Origin: Tomocerus qinae
Lineage: Eukaryota; Arthropoda; Collembola; Entomobryomorpha; Tomoceridae
DNA: 64,000 nucleotides
Assembly: GCA_020055645.1 (NCBI GenBank)
Contig: CM034546.1
Span: forward strand, 77,252,001-77,316,000
Direction of reading: 5' to 3'
Within the stretch, counting starts at the first letter, position 1. Every line of letters begins with the position of its first letter. This document shows positions 34,326 to 45,231 of the stretch, one piece after another. Under the pieces are notes generated by a model, which had not been told where the DNA came from, did no database searches, and was given only the letters and a program-made list of their open reading frames with translations. Position numbers and translations under genes: made by a program.

Positions 34326-36269
34326 CTAAAAGTAGATATAATATAGGATGCGGACAAAATGTGCAACAATTATAGGTGGTAACAAAGGCGTGAAATGAAA
34401 GGTAGCTAGAGCAGCGATACATGCGTCTCCCTCAAAATTTATGTCGTATTCTTGGGCACACTGACACTTCCCGTAATTCGAATTGTTCTTATCAGGGACG
34501 CAAAAAGCTTTCTCCACGCAGTGAAGAGCAACTTCTTGATCTTGCGCGTTTACATTACAGCGCATGTCAGGGAGGCTGAGACATTTCTGCAAGGAAGGGA
34601 AATACTTTTGTTCTGAAGACGACAGACAGTCGCACATTCCAGAGACACATATCAGGTAGCCACTTGAATAGCAATTGATTTGCGAAGAACATAATTGTCT
34701 ATACCCAGAAAAGCATTCAGTGCCATTTAAGGTAGCTCCAGGAATATTGCCATTTACACATCCACAGACGCCGTCTACGCATTGGACGTTTTTATAATAA
34801 TTGCATTCGCTAGAACTGCAAGTCTGTCCATATTGTCTAAGACAAGTACCTCTACCCGTTGATTCGAAGCCCATTTGACAGACGCAAATATTATTGGTGG
34901 AGCAGTAGGCATTTTTCCCGCACATTGGATTGTTTTCTCCAATATTGGAACATTGACCGTCAGGATTGATGAAGCAAGATTTATCCTGGGTGACATATTC
35001 CATATCTGACCTTTCGCACTGACATCTGTTGTTATTGCATTCAAGAAATGCAGCGCGGTCACATTTGTTATGTGCCAAGATATCACAACTGGAATTATGG
35101 GGAAGAAAACACTGGCGATTTTTGTTTGCCTCAAGAGATACGTTGCATTGGCATGTAAAGGGAAGGATACCCGAGCCTCCTGCTTTGCAGGATGAATCTA
35201 AAATACATTTTTGAGGACCACCAGGAATACAAGGTGCATTGGCCAAGAGTTCACATTTTTGAGTAATTGGCTCGTAAATAGTTTCCGATTTTAATTGACA
35301 GTCGCATTTTGACGAATTTGCATTGCATTCTAAAAACTGCAACTCGTCACAGAAATTGTTGCTTACATTGCACCGCTGGTTGTAGCCCAGAGCACATCTG
35401 CGGTTTTCACTGGGATGGAACTCAACTTCACACTGACAAGTATTGTTTCCTGCATAACAATCAGAGTTAGGGGCACATTTTGGATTCCCGATGGAAGAAC
35501 AAGAAGTTCCGTGCAAAAGGTAGCAAGTTTTATCCTTAGGGTCGAAATAAGTGTCATCATAATTGGCACAAGCACAGCGTCCTGACCTACATTCCTGATG
35601 GTTATCTTCGTAGCAGGGATTTTCGTCATCGCAAACATCACCAAAAGGAATTGTACATTGTCTCTCTGGATTAACTTCAAATCGATCATTTCTACATGCA
35701 CACACGTTGTTAAAACAAACTGATCTCTCCACACAATCCTGATCTTTGTCTACTACTGCATTATCCCCACATGATTCACCAACTAAAACTCTGCAAGCTC
35801 CTGTGTTTTCATCAAATATTGTATTGTTTTTGTTTTTGCATTCACAAACCTGAGAGACTGAACCACATTGAAGAAATTTCGATTCATCGCAAAGATCTTC
35901 CCCATCTCCTGCACAATTTTCACCATGAGACAGCTTAGGGCAAAGTCCAGATGGTAAACTTGCAGAGACATTTGACTTGCATATACAATTTAAGTCACTT
36001 CCTCCATTTTCTGTTTTACAATCTGAATAGGGAACACATTCCTGAATTGGTGGAAGTTGACATACATTGCCAGCTTTTAAACGGCACTCAGAAAGAGAGT
36101 CAATGTATACAGATGTATCGAAACAAAGACACCGTCCATCTTTGCATTCTAAGAAAAGACTATTGTCGCAACTGTCTACTGGACAAGTATCGTTGTAGCC
36201 CCCTCCCGCGGAATTTACCACTTTAAAAAATATGCTCAGCAGAACAATTGATATCTTTTTGGTCATCAT
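34326..36269 (-). CDS. Intronless secreted EB/EGF-like cysteine-rich protein, shorter paralogue
   Basis: 647 residues from ATG 36269; the open frame above it starts only with GTG and a 5' UTR acceptor (AG at 36293-36292) lies between. Signal peptide MMTKKISIVLLSIFFKVVNS. About seven modules with the same cysteine pattern as the 1216-residue neighbour (SLFLEC, DLCDESKFLQC, NFCDELQFLEC, KCDRAAFLEC and so on). A hydrophobic C-terminal tail (LLPPIIVAHFVRILYYIYF) again suggests membrane attachment. The two genes are tandem, same strand, 1.25 kb apart, so duplicates that changed module number. Confidence 0.85.
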   Translation of the reverse strand: MMTKKISIVLLSIFFKVVNSAGGGYNDTCPVDSCDNSLFLECKDGRCLCFDTSVYIDSLSECRLKAGNVCQLPPIQECVPYSDCKTENGGSDLNCICKSNVSASLPSGLCPKLSHGENCAGDGEDLCDESKFLQCGSVSQVCECKNKNNTIFDENTGACRVLVGESCGDNAVVDKDQDCVERSVCFNNVCACRNDRFEVNPERQCTIPFGDVCDDENPCYEDNHQECRSGRCACANYDDTYFDPKDKTCYLLHGTSCSSIGNPKCAPNSDCYAGNNTCQCEVEFHPSENRRCALGYNQRCNVSNNFCDELQFLECNANSSKCDCQLKSETIYEPITQKCELLANAPCIPGGPQKCILDSSCKAGGSGILPFTCQCNVSLEANKNRQCFLPHNSSCDILAHNKCDRAAFLECNNNRCQCERSDMEYVTQDKSCFINPDGQCSNIGENNPMCGKNAYCSTNNICVCQMGFESTGRGTCLRQYGQTCSSSECNYYKNVQCVDGVCGCVNGNIPGATLNGTECFSGYRQLCSSQINCYSSGYLICVSGMCDCLSSSEQKYFPSLQKCLSLPDMRCNVNAQDQEVALHCVEKAFCVPDKNNSNYGKCQCAQEYDINFEGDACIAALATFHFTPLLPPIIVAHFVRILYYIYF

Positions 36270-38415
36270 CTTGATTGGAGTTTTTTTCTTTCTGTAAAAA
36301 GTAAATAAAATTCTGCCCACAATATAGTTTGAACAACATAAAATAAACGCGACGATTAATATAAGCTATGTAGATGTATGTTAATATTGACTGATGGTAT
36401 AAGTATTAATTACCTGACACAATTACTTAGTGTGTCACCATAACCTTGGCCAGAAACCTTTGATTGTCACATTGAAAGAGAATTGTCATTAAGGGTGAGG
36501 CTCATTTAAAAATGAAAATTATCTGTACTTTGATTGACACATTCATCCAAATTGTTTTATTAACCTACCTAGAATTATTAATCACCATCTGAGTATTGTC
36601 AGTAGAGATGAATGATTGCGTAATAACGGAACTTTTGATTAAATTAAGTTATACAATTATATGCCAAAAAATATTATATGGAATTCGTAGAGATATTGGA
36701 AAGCCACTGCTAATTTGTGTAGATTGTATTATATATTATCGCCGGTGTAGAATGTGTAATGATATTGCATCCTGATTAAAGTATTATCGGAAAATGATCT
36801 ATGCGTACATGCACAATAGATAATTAAATATGTTGACAGGTATAATAAAAATAACATGTTTTACCAAATGATGAAACAAACAAGTTTAGGTACATGATAT
36901 TGTATAATGAATTAAAATAACACGAGGTGAATAATTATAATATTATCCTTTTAAGCCTCAAATAACCTTTCCTGATCTCAATCAATCATTTCGCTTCTGT
37001 TTACTTACATGTCATCGCGTATTAAAATGCAAACCGATTTGAATTCCATTTGAGGTAATAATATGGAATCTTTCAGTATAATGAGAGCATTAATAATAAA
37101 CAGTTACCATTATTACCGTTATTCATTATCATTAAGGTTATCTAGCAATTTTCGGCAAAACCACAAATAATTTTAACCTTTGTTGTTGACGGCCTTTTAC
37201 AACGATTTCAAGTAAGTTAAGTATTACGAAATCCTAATTTTTAATTTGCACGTCAATCATTTTCTGTGTCATAGTGCCATTCCATTTAACTGTGGCTCTG
37301 AAAAATTGTTTTTGTACTTATGTTTTTACGACATGTAAGGTTATGATCTCATTTTTATATACATCACCCAGATTCTACATAGATTTAACAAATCAAATTA
37401 TTAAAACACAATGAGTCCATAAAATATTTTTGGAGTGATGACAACCAATCATAAGTAGATAATATAAGGGAAATGGAATTATCTTTGTGAAAATAACTTA
37501 ATAATATAATGTTTCCTATTGTACCATGGCTATAACCACGATAGAAATCAAACAAATTAATGAAATATTTATGGTTCCAATTTATAGATGCTCTTCGCAG
37601 AGGTTATTTAAGTTGCATTCCATATTTCCATAACGTACAATTTAAGATGTATAGCATGACTTACATAAACAACGATGTCAAAATGTTAAATGACCTCCAA
37701 AAGTAGAAATCGTATGCTCCGAATAATTACATATAAAATTAAATTGGCTAATTTTTAGAAATTTCATGAAGTGCCACGCAATTTTAAAAGCATTTTTATA
37801 TATAAAGTAAATGCGTTTTCAATAATTTCTATCTATTTACATCTTATCAGCCATTATATATTGAAAGTTTTAAAGCAATTTTAAAATTTTATAATGTCAA
37901 TATAATAGTTAATCTAAAAACTGTTCTGTTCAATGTGCCCATTTCTGTTGTTTTATGATATCTGTTGGGTGGAGTCGTAAAGAAGTCATTTTCTTTGAAA
38001 ACTTGGGCATTACAATTCATCGTATTGATGTTTTTCATCTATAAACGATAGGTGTAAATGCATTATAAGATTATGTTCTGAATGGGTGCATGCTCTAAAT
38101 AAATATAATAATAATATGATAAAAAATAATTTGCCGTTATTTTACAGTACAAGGATAAAAATCCAGTTCAGGAAAAATACTTCTTCGAGGATATAATATT
38201 AAGCTGGTGCATACATAAAATGCAATGATTCATGCTAAGTACATGTATAAAATGAAATGGATTGATGAGTGCGATAACCATTCATTCATTAATTTTATGT
38301 AAAATTATTAAATTATTTTTATGGGGCTAAAGTGATTATCAATTTAAGCATCAGTGAAAACAAATTTTATTTAAAAAAATTAAAAGACAACAGTATGTTT
38401 TTTTAAATATATTTA
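36270..38415. other. Intergenic, AT-rich
   Basis: 2.1 kb with no long frame, delimited repeat or RNA gene that I could recognise. Confidence 0.5.
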
Positions 38416-38417
38416 TT
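38412..38417 (-). terminator. Poly(A) signal overlapping the natterin-like stop codon
   Basis: AATAAA on the minus strand at 38417-38412 shares two bases with the TAA stop (38418-38416), so the 3' UTR is probably only a few tens of bases. Confidence 0.5.
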
Positions 38418-39585
38418 AAGGCTTTGGTTTTGCATAGCCGTGACATACACCATTTGCCGAGTCAACCACACTCGTATATGATGATAAATGTGTAGCAAAT
38501 CGACCATTTAAAAATCCACTAATTTCTCCAGCTACTGCGTTCCTTCTATTTACATTTTTAGTGGTCAATGGTCTTCCTAATTTTTCGAGAATTATTTTCA
38601 CTTGATCCGCAGACATGTTTTCGGCTTCATAATTGGCCGTGGCTGTGTACTCAATGCCTCTTGTCAAATCTTCTAAAATATTAACAGTGGAGCAAACTTG
38701 GATATGATTTGAAGAAGTGCCACTAGCTGCTTTGACAGTCAAGTCTCTTTTGATTCTAACTTCTCTATCTCTGTAAACGGTCAGTTCAGTTCCTGCAGGG
38801 TCGTTGGAATCCAACTCAAATTCTCCTGTGACATCAGAAGAGCCATACCACAGCGGAAAATCAAACTTGACACGAGCAATTCCATTCCAGGAATGTTCTT
38901 CGGTGAGGGAAAACCTTTCCGTGACAATTTTGCCGTGGTCTATTGCGTGCAGTATTTCAGAATTAAAACTATTTCGAATATCTTCCTGTCCTATAAGTTC
39001 CGTTGAATTTTCATTTGAAAAACCTCTACTAACATCAAATTTGAAACTGGATAGTCTGACTGATAATGGGGGATAAAAAGAACGCAGGATTTGGTAGGAT
39101 CTTCGCATTTCCTCACGTCCATCATAAGATATAAATATTGCACCTTCGTCAAGTACAACCTTACCGCCTAAAGTTAGTCCAGCAATTACTCCACGACCGA
39201 TTAGCACATTTGGATCTTCCCCTTGGGTTACAGAAACGGAGTCTGGAGGACTATTATTCCCGCCGAAGCCGTCCACCCATTCTAAGATACAATTGTCCGG
39301 GTTGGTTAGCACTTCGTAAGTGTCGTACTCAATTGATTCAGTATTTTCTGTGATGAAAATTTTTCCTTTTGGCTGGGAAACTCGCCCGGGTATCCATTGA
39401 TCGTTATGATAAGCTCTACCAACATATTCGTTTGAACCGCTCGCAATACTGGACACTGGGATATTTCCGTACCCTTCAGAACTCCATTTTAATTTGCAGT
39501 AAATTCCTTCCGTATAAGCTGTAAAGAGCGACACCAAAAGTATCGATATTTGGGCTAAGTGAAATAACATGTTAGACTTCCACAT
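38416..39585 (-). CDS. Natterin-like secreted protein: DM9 domain plus aerolysin-like domain
   Basis: Single exon, 389 residues. Signal peptide at residues 1-26 (hydrophobic AQISILLVSLF). Residues about 30-150 look like a DM9 (DUF3421) lectin-type repeat: GNIPVSSIASG, YVGRAYHNDQWIPGRV and YEVL with a later Trp. The C-terminal 220 residues are rich in Ser/Thr beta-strand sequence (TERFSLTEEHSWNG, VKAASGTSSNHIQVCSTVNI), the composition of an aerolysin-type pore-forming domain, the arrangement found in natterin-like proteins of animals. In that family the lectin part binds sugars and the other part inserts in membranes; innate immunity or digestion are the usual suggestions. The aerolysin assignment is by pattern only. 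Intronless, like the two EB-module genes beside it. Confidence 0.7.
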   Translation of the reverse strand: MWKSNMLFHLAQISILLVSLFTAYTEGIYCKLKWSSEGYGNIPVSSIASGSNEYVGRAYHNDQWIPGRVSQPKGKIFITENTESIEYDTYEVLTNPDNCILEWVDGFGGNNSPPDSVSVTQGEDPNVLIGRGVIAGLTLGGKVVLDEGAIFISYDGREEMRRSYQILRSFYPPLSVRLSSFKFDVSRGFSNENSTELIGQEDIRNSFNSEILHAIDHGKIVTERFSLTEEHSWNGIARVKFDFPLWYGSSDVTGEFELDSNDPAGTELTVYRDREVRIKRDLTVKAASGTSSNHIQVCSTVNILEDLTRGIEYTATANYEAENMSADQVKIILEKLGRPLTTKNVNRRNAVAGEISGFLNGRFATHLSSYTSVVDSANGVCHGYAKPKP

Positions 39586-40648
39586 TGTGTCAATTTAAAG
39601 TGATCTATTCAGTTGGTAATTAAGGTTTGTTAAAAGCCTACCGCTCTTATTACTTTAATGGAAAACGAATAGCTAATCCTCTGATTATGTTTTGCTCTCT
39701 GTTCGTGTCAAAATGATGTAAGTAGGCATTGAATCGAGACCAAATATCTGGAGGTTCGCTTTGTCATACCTGCCAAATGATTTCATTCAGTTATCTGTTG
39801 TTCCACTTTATTTCACACACGTGCTTCTTATCATGATTGATTACTACATATGGTCAAGTTTTACATCGGCTTTTAATTAAAATAGAGAAAAAATCAGTTG
39901 GCCATGAATTTTTTTGTTCAACATTTCTCCATTTTTCCATATCATAAATCACATCATAACCAGAGTGCGCTTAACTTTTTTCTCGTTATCAACTTTCAGT
40001 TCTCCTATTTCTTTTCAGAAAAGAAACTTGGTATACGTGTGAGACATTATCCACCTGGCGATCCAATATGCTCATCATAGATGATACAACTTTTTTATGT
40101 AAGTAGCTATTCATGCCATGTATGCATGCAGTACAGAAGTAATCAACTATATCACAATTGTAATATATTATGCAGATTCTCTGGTTGAAAAACTGTTCAA
40201 AGTAATGTTAAAGAACTTTTATCAATATCTGTTGACATTAAGTGAATGAAAAGAATACTGAAAAGTTACACCAATGCAATTGAGAATGTTGATTTATCTC
40301 AATAATTAAAAAAATTATCTGTATACATCCAATTATAATCATTTCCTTATTACACATTTTGGTTTCATCTGTAGTCGATATTCTGAATTCTGGATTCTGC
40401 CTTTTCTGTTTGACACAAAGTAATTTGGTGTATACTTATATGTTTCCTGATTTGCTATGAGCTTATAGCTTAATATCTAATTCAAATCACCGATGGAAAA
40501 AATATTTCCTGATTGCTATAGTCGCAATTAGTATTTTGAATTTTATGTATACTACATCAGCGTCTCATCCCAATTAATTCAAAGAGACGCACCAAACATT
40601 TTGACAAAAATTTGACAGACAATAAAAGTACCCATATACAGTTTTAGG

Positions 40649-40720
40649 GGGAAAATCTCGTTTTCTCATTTTTAAGGGAGGCAATGCGTCCATGCCAACC
40701 CATCCTAAATACGTGGCTGG
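40649..40720. mobile_element. Possible family A MITE fragment
   Basis: Right end reads CCTAAATACGTGGCTG, the inverted form of the CAGCCACGTATCC terminus of copy 2, and the left part has a TTTTAGGGGG run. No target duplication found. Confidence 0.35.
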
Positions 40721-41411
40721 TTCAACAAAACATACATAGATAAATAGACGTAGAACAGCTTTATTTATTGTAATTATTATACCTTCAAGTAAACTCACAT
40801 ACATAATATTATATATGTACATACATGTATACATATAACAACGAAATATTTTTATATAAAGTGATATATAAAGTGATTGCATTTATAGTAGGCTACTTAC
40901 ATTAAAGTTTAATATCATTTCGACGAAAGTTACAACGGGTCATGTACCTGCCTACTCAGCTACTAATAGTAGTGGCGAAGTTAAAGCATTTTTCTCTTAG
41001 CAATTATAATTATTTTTATTATGTACAGTAGCAATTCCAATGCAAGTTCAAAATTCCCAGTGTACTAACAAGATGCTTTTGTTTTTATTCTTAAAAGGAA
41101 CTGGTTTTGAATAACTAAAAAATGGTAGAACTTATCAGCGTACCGATTTATATTTCAGCGTATGTATAGGCCACGGTATTTCAAAAGCCAAAGAACGCCG
41201 ATTTAAAGCACAGATGCAGAAAGAAGGCCAACTCCAAAACGCGACCAAAATTGTAAACAAGTTCCACCGAATGTTTACAAAAATGTGATCGTCTAAAGAG
41301 ACTTGTTTACGTTAGCTATTGGTTGCTATAAGTTATGATCAAGTTACTTACTAGATCAGCCAAGCCGAATATCAGTGATATCCGCATGTAAAATACAGGA
41401 GGAGACATGTA

Positions 41412-41418
41412 CTATAAA
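41412..41418 (+). promoter_or_regulatory. TATA box of NIDO gene 1
   Basis: TATAAAA, about 195 bases before the ATG. A short 5' UTR intron (GTAAAA after 41455, TTTAG before the start) would fit the arrangement in the paralogues. Confidence 0.4.
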
Positions 41419-41606
41419 ATACAAACTGGACGTTCAAGTGCTCGATAACAGCCCACGTAAAATTTTAAATCTCAGTTATTAATGCATTCCAATTCGTTAG
41501 AAATTAGAAATGGAATGCTAAGTCAAATTAATGTTTTAATGGATTTTCCGAATGTAATAATTTAGCACTGTCAGCAAAAATAAGCATGCAGTCAAACTTT
41601 ATCGCA

Positions 41607-43666
41607 ATGAAGAACATTTTGTTATTGTTCTCTGGAGCAGTGATTTTGAAATCAGGGCAAAGTAATGTGGCAGAAGAAAATTTTTTCCTATTTGGCAAGT
41701 CAAATGGAGCTGAATGTCTTCCACCATATGACGATGAATTTAAAGAAGTGACTTTCATCCATGGATATCAATTCAAATTTTGCAATGAGATGTACTCCAA
41801 GGTTTTCGTTAGCAACAACGGACTATTATCGTTCAAGGAAGGTAATTTTTAAGAAATGTAAAGATATTTAGCTTCCTTGTTTAAAAGCAATATTGATAGT
41901 TTGCATTAAATGTGTCATTTAAATATAAAACAATGTAATATTACTTCCCTTAATGGTGCAAAAGACCTTAATCCAATTTATATGTGGCCATAGTAAAATT
42001 GCAATGGGAAACGGAGGGAAAACTTTTGAGACAAGTTAATTGTTTTTGGATAGTATAAAAAATTCTTTGGAAGCCCATAATATTTGTCTTAAAATTCAAA
42101 CGACCACTCCTTAAAATATTTGTATTCGTTTTTATAGCATTTTCATTACCCGCGTTCAATTTAATATAATGTTCCTGGAAACGATTTTCTACTCAGGTTA
42201 TTTGCCCGCATTTCATAAATTTTAATTATCAGCTTTTCCTACTTCGACCATAATATTTTTATGGCCTTTCTTGAGTATTACTTATTTATGGCTCGGGAGA
42301 ATTTATAATGTTATTTAAACCAATTTAACGCAACTCTGTTTTCAGACCTGAATAGGTCCAAAAATTTTCGTAGTTTTCAGCAAATTAAATCTTTAGTTTG
42401 ATGTTTCTATGTATTGTATATTATTACTAAACTAAAATATACAATTATCATTTTACAGGCGTCTCAAATTTTACCCCCATTTGTGGACCTCATACCGTTC
42501 CTTTGATTGCACCGTTTTGGGCAGATGCTGACACTGAAATAAATCATGACCCTAGCACCGGTCAAGTGTGTTATCGTAGTAGTAACGACAGTATTGATGT
42601 TGAAAAAGCTACTGCAGATATTACAACAGCTTTTCCTTTACTGCTTGCAAAAATTCATTGGGTGTTCATTGCTACCTGGTTCAAAGTTCCATTTTACGGT
42701 GCTAGTACAGGATGTGATAAACTATCTTTGAAAAACACTTTTCAGGCGACTTTAGCTACTACTATTGATGGAATGCACTCCTTTTCTATATTTTACTACA
42801 ACAGTATCAACTGGAATACAGGAACTCAATCCGGTGGTAACTGTAATGGAGAATGGGAAGCTGGAGCTGGAGGTGGCTTCCCAGCGGAGATAGGATTGGA
42901 TTGTGGTGACGGCAAAACATTCTACTTTTTAAAAGAATCATGTAAGAGTGACATTACAATTACAAAGGATATCGTTGACGCGAGTAACATGGGTGAGTCG
43001 GGCAAGTGGGCCTTCAAGGGTGATTCAAAATTGTTTACACCTCAATCTCTTCCTCCTCCTCCTCCTCCTCCTCCTCCTCTGTCTCCCCCTGCTTCATCTC
43101 CTCCTGGTTCTCCTCCTCCTTCTCCTCCTGGTTCCGCTCCTCCTTCTCCCCCTGGTTCTGCTCCTCCTACTGGTTCCCCTCCTCCTCCTGGTTCCCCTCC
43201 TCCTCCTGGTTCCCCACCTCCTCCTGGTTCCCCTCCTCCTCCTGGTTCCCCTCCTCCTCCTGGTTCCCCTCCTCCTCCTGGTTCCCCTCCTCCTACTGGT
43301 TCTTCTCCTCCTTCTGGTTCCCCTCCTCCTTCTCCTCCTGGTTCCCTTCCTCCTTCTCCACCTGGTTCCCCTCCTCATTCTCCTCCTGGTTCCCCTCCTC
43401 CTTCTCCACCTGGTTCCCCTCCTCCTTCTCCTCCTGGTTCCCCTCCTCCTTCTCCTCCTGGTGCCCCTCCTTCTTCTCCTCCTAGTTCCCCTCCTCCTTC
43501 TCCACCTGGTTCCCCCCCTCATTCTCCTCCTGGTTCCTCTCCTCCTTCTCCTCCTGGTTCCCCTCCCCCTTCTCCTCCTGGTGCCCCTCCCCCTTCTCCT
43601 CCTGGTTCCCCTTCTTCTTCTCCTCCTGGTTCCCCTCCTCCTTCTCCTCCACTGGGTAAACGTTAA
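41607..43666 (+). CDS. Secreted NIDO-domain protein with long proline-rich tail (NIDO1)
   Basis: Two exons, 41607-41841 and 42459-43666; 480 residues (487 if the in-frame ATG at 41586 is used; the later one matches the paralogues). Signal peptide MKNILLLFSGAVILKSGQS. A NIDO (nidogen extracellular) domain follows: FKFCNEMYSKVFVSNNGLLSF, then IAPFWADAD, VCYRSS, WVFIATWFKVPFYGAS and HSFSIFYYNSINW, all typical of tectorin/nidogen/SNED-type NIDO domains. From about residue 276 to the end the protein is (S)PPPPG and SPPPSPPG repeats, extensin-like, ending GKR. In animals NIDO domains occur in extracellular matrix and mucus proteins. The two tandem paralogues lack the proline tail. Confidence 0.85.
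43048..43653 (+). repeat. Minisatellite of CCTGGTTCCCCTCCTCCT type, near-pure pyrimidine strand
   Basis: About 600 bases made of 12- to 21-bp units of C and T with one GG per unit. It encodes the proline-rich tail of NIDO1 and leaves long leucine- and arginine-rich frames in the other readings, which are not genes. Mirror-symmetric pyrimidine tracts of this kind can form triplex DNA in vitro. Confidence 0.9.
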
Positions 43667-45231
43667 TTATAAATTGGGATGTGTAAGATTATACCATTGT
43701 ATATGCAGTCTTCGCATTGAAGTTATAAAAACGTTGCGTTGTTGTTTAAATTTTAGTAATAATTTGATCTGTAAATGTTTCCCAAATTTTAATAATAAAT
43801 GCTCAAACCTATTATGATTTAGTCCCAGTTTTTTATAATAATTCATTTGACTAGTAATAGTTTCCGATTAAAAATAAATATTTAAGTCCTGGTGATTTGG
43901 TCACAACTGTCTAGTTTGATTATACTCTGGAGTTATAGACACAAAGTAATTTAACAATTGCATAACAAGATGTACGTAAAGGTATAATGAAATCGCTTTA
44001 CTAAAATGACACTACATTGATACCAACCAGATGTTACATTATTAGTGTTCAAGATTCCTCGAATGGAAAATACGTATAGAGAATACGAAATTTGATTAGA
44101 TCGTCTTCGAGTAAACTTTTTAATCTTGGTTTTCTACACACTGGTCCACATTGAATCAAACACCCTAATAGATTCATCTAGGTATAGCAATTTTTTTAAA
44201 AGTAGGTTAGGTCAGATTATGATAGAAGAATGTAGGCTGACAAAAATCGTCGTTTATGAAAGATAGGACAGACCAGCAGATAGCGGGGACAGCGACAATT
44301 TTGTAATAATGCACAATCATAATAAAATATGCACGAAACAAAGAATGTTCATTGATTTTTGCATTGATTGAGAGTAACCTCGACTAGATGACCTATTTCA
44401 AACCGCGGATGATGAAAAATTCCATGGATTGCTATCTGCAGAATGCAGTTTCTAATGAAATTGAATCTTTAGAAGTTTTGTGTGTACCTATTGCAGTAAC
44501 ATTAAAATCATATTTAAAGTGTTTAAGTAGTTCTGTTTATTTCATCTCGACGTTGTCCTACGCTGGAAGAACAAATCTGGTAAGTGTCTATTTATATTGT
44601 CAAAATTAATTTGGCTTTCTTAGCTATGTTAGCGCGTAGTTAATTGCAAAGTTGTGCATTAAATGTACATAATTCAAAATTTTAAAGAAACAATTAATGG
44701 ACCTAATGGGCTACGCATCTATTCTTTCAAAATAATAGTATCCAAATTACTAAAATATTATTTTCTCATTAATTGGTTTTTAATAATACCAGTTAGTTCC
44801 GTTTGCAATATAAATCGTTGTTTACAATAATCTTTCAACATGTATTTAATTGGATTTAAAAAACGGCGACATTTACTTAGTCGAAATTTATTAATTTTTA
44901 TTCTTACAAAGAAACAGTTTGAGATAAAGTTAATCCATTCAATGAAATTTTTGGCTAACATACAACATATTATCCAAATTCATTTTCAGTGGACTGGCTA
45001 AACATGCTTAACAGCTTTTCATTACTTTACTTAAGTTTCTAAATACGAACAATTTTTTATTGTTTAATTTCATTCAAAGAGTCTTTAATAAAGTTACTTG
45101 CTTGTCAACAAGCAAAAAAGTAAAAACTATGCAATTAGTTGCAATTGATTACCAAATTGATATTTATTTTTATGCTTTATTTAGCACCGTGCACAAGACT
45201 ATTTATAACATTGCAAACAAACTTTGTCGCA
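43667..45231. other. Intergenic and 5' non-coding exon of NIDO2
   Basis: The right part belongs to the duplicated block. A non-coding exon ending at 44579 (AACAAATCTG then GTAAGT) and an acceptor at 45183-45184 are conserved in the NIDO3 copy (donor 49090, acceptor 49995-49996), so a 5' UTR intron is likely. Confidence 0.5.

Larger units (their letters stand above)
39586..41606. other. Intergenic (divergent promoters)
   Basis: Separates the natterin-like gene (-) from NIDO gene 1 (+), so it holds both promoters. A possible family A MITE end is at 40649-40720. TATA box for NIDO1 at 41412. No gene recognised. Confidence 0.45.

Noticed and set aside
42948..43817. Long leucine-rich frame (+) and arginine-rich frame (-) over the NIDO1 tail
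   Set aside because: Alternative readings of the CCTCCT minisatellite; the proline frame continues the NIDO domain and fits the splice phase.
44388..44609. 73-codon frame upstream of NIDO2
   Set aside because: The duplicated counterpart near 48870 is interrupted, and the region contains the 5' non-coding exon.
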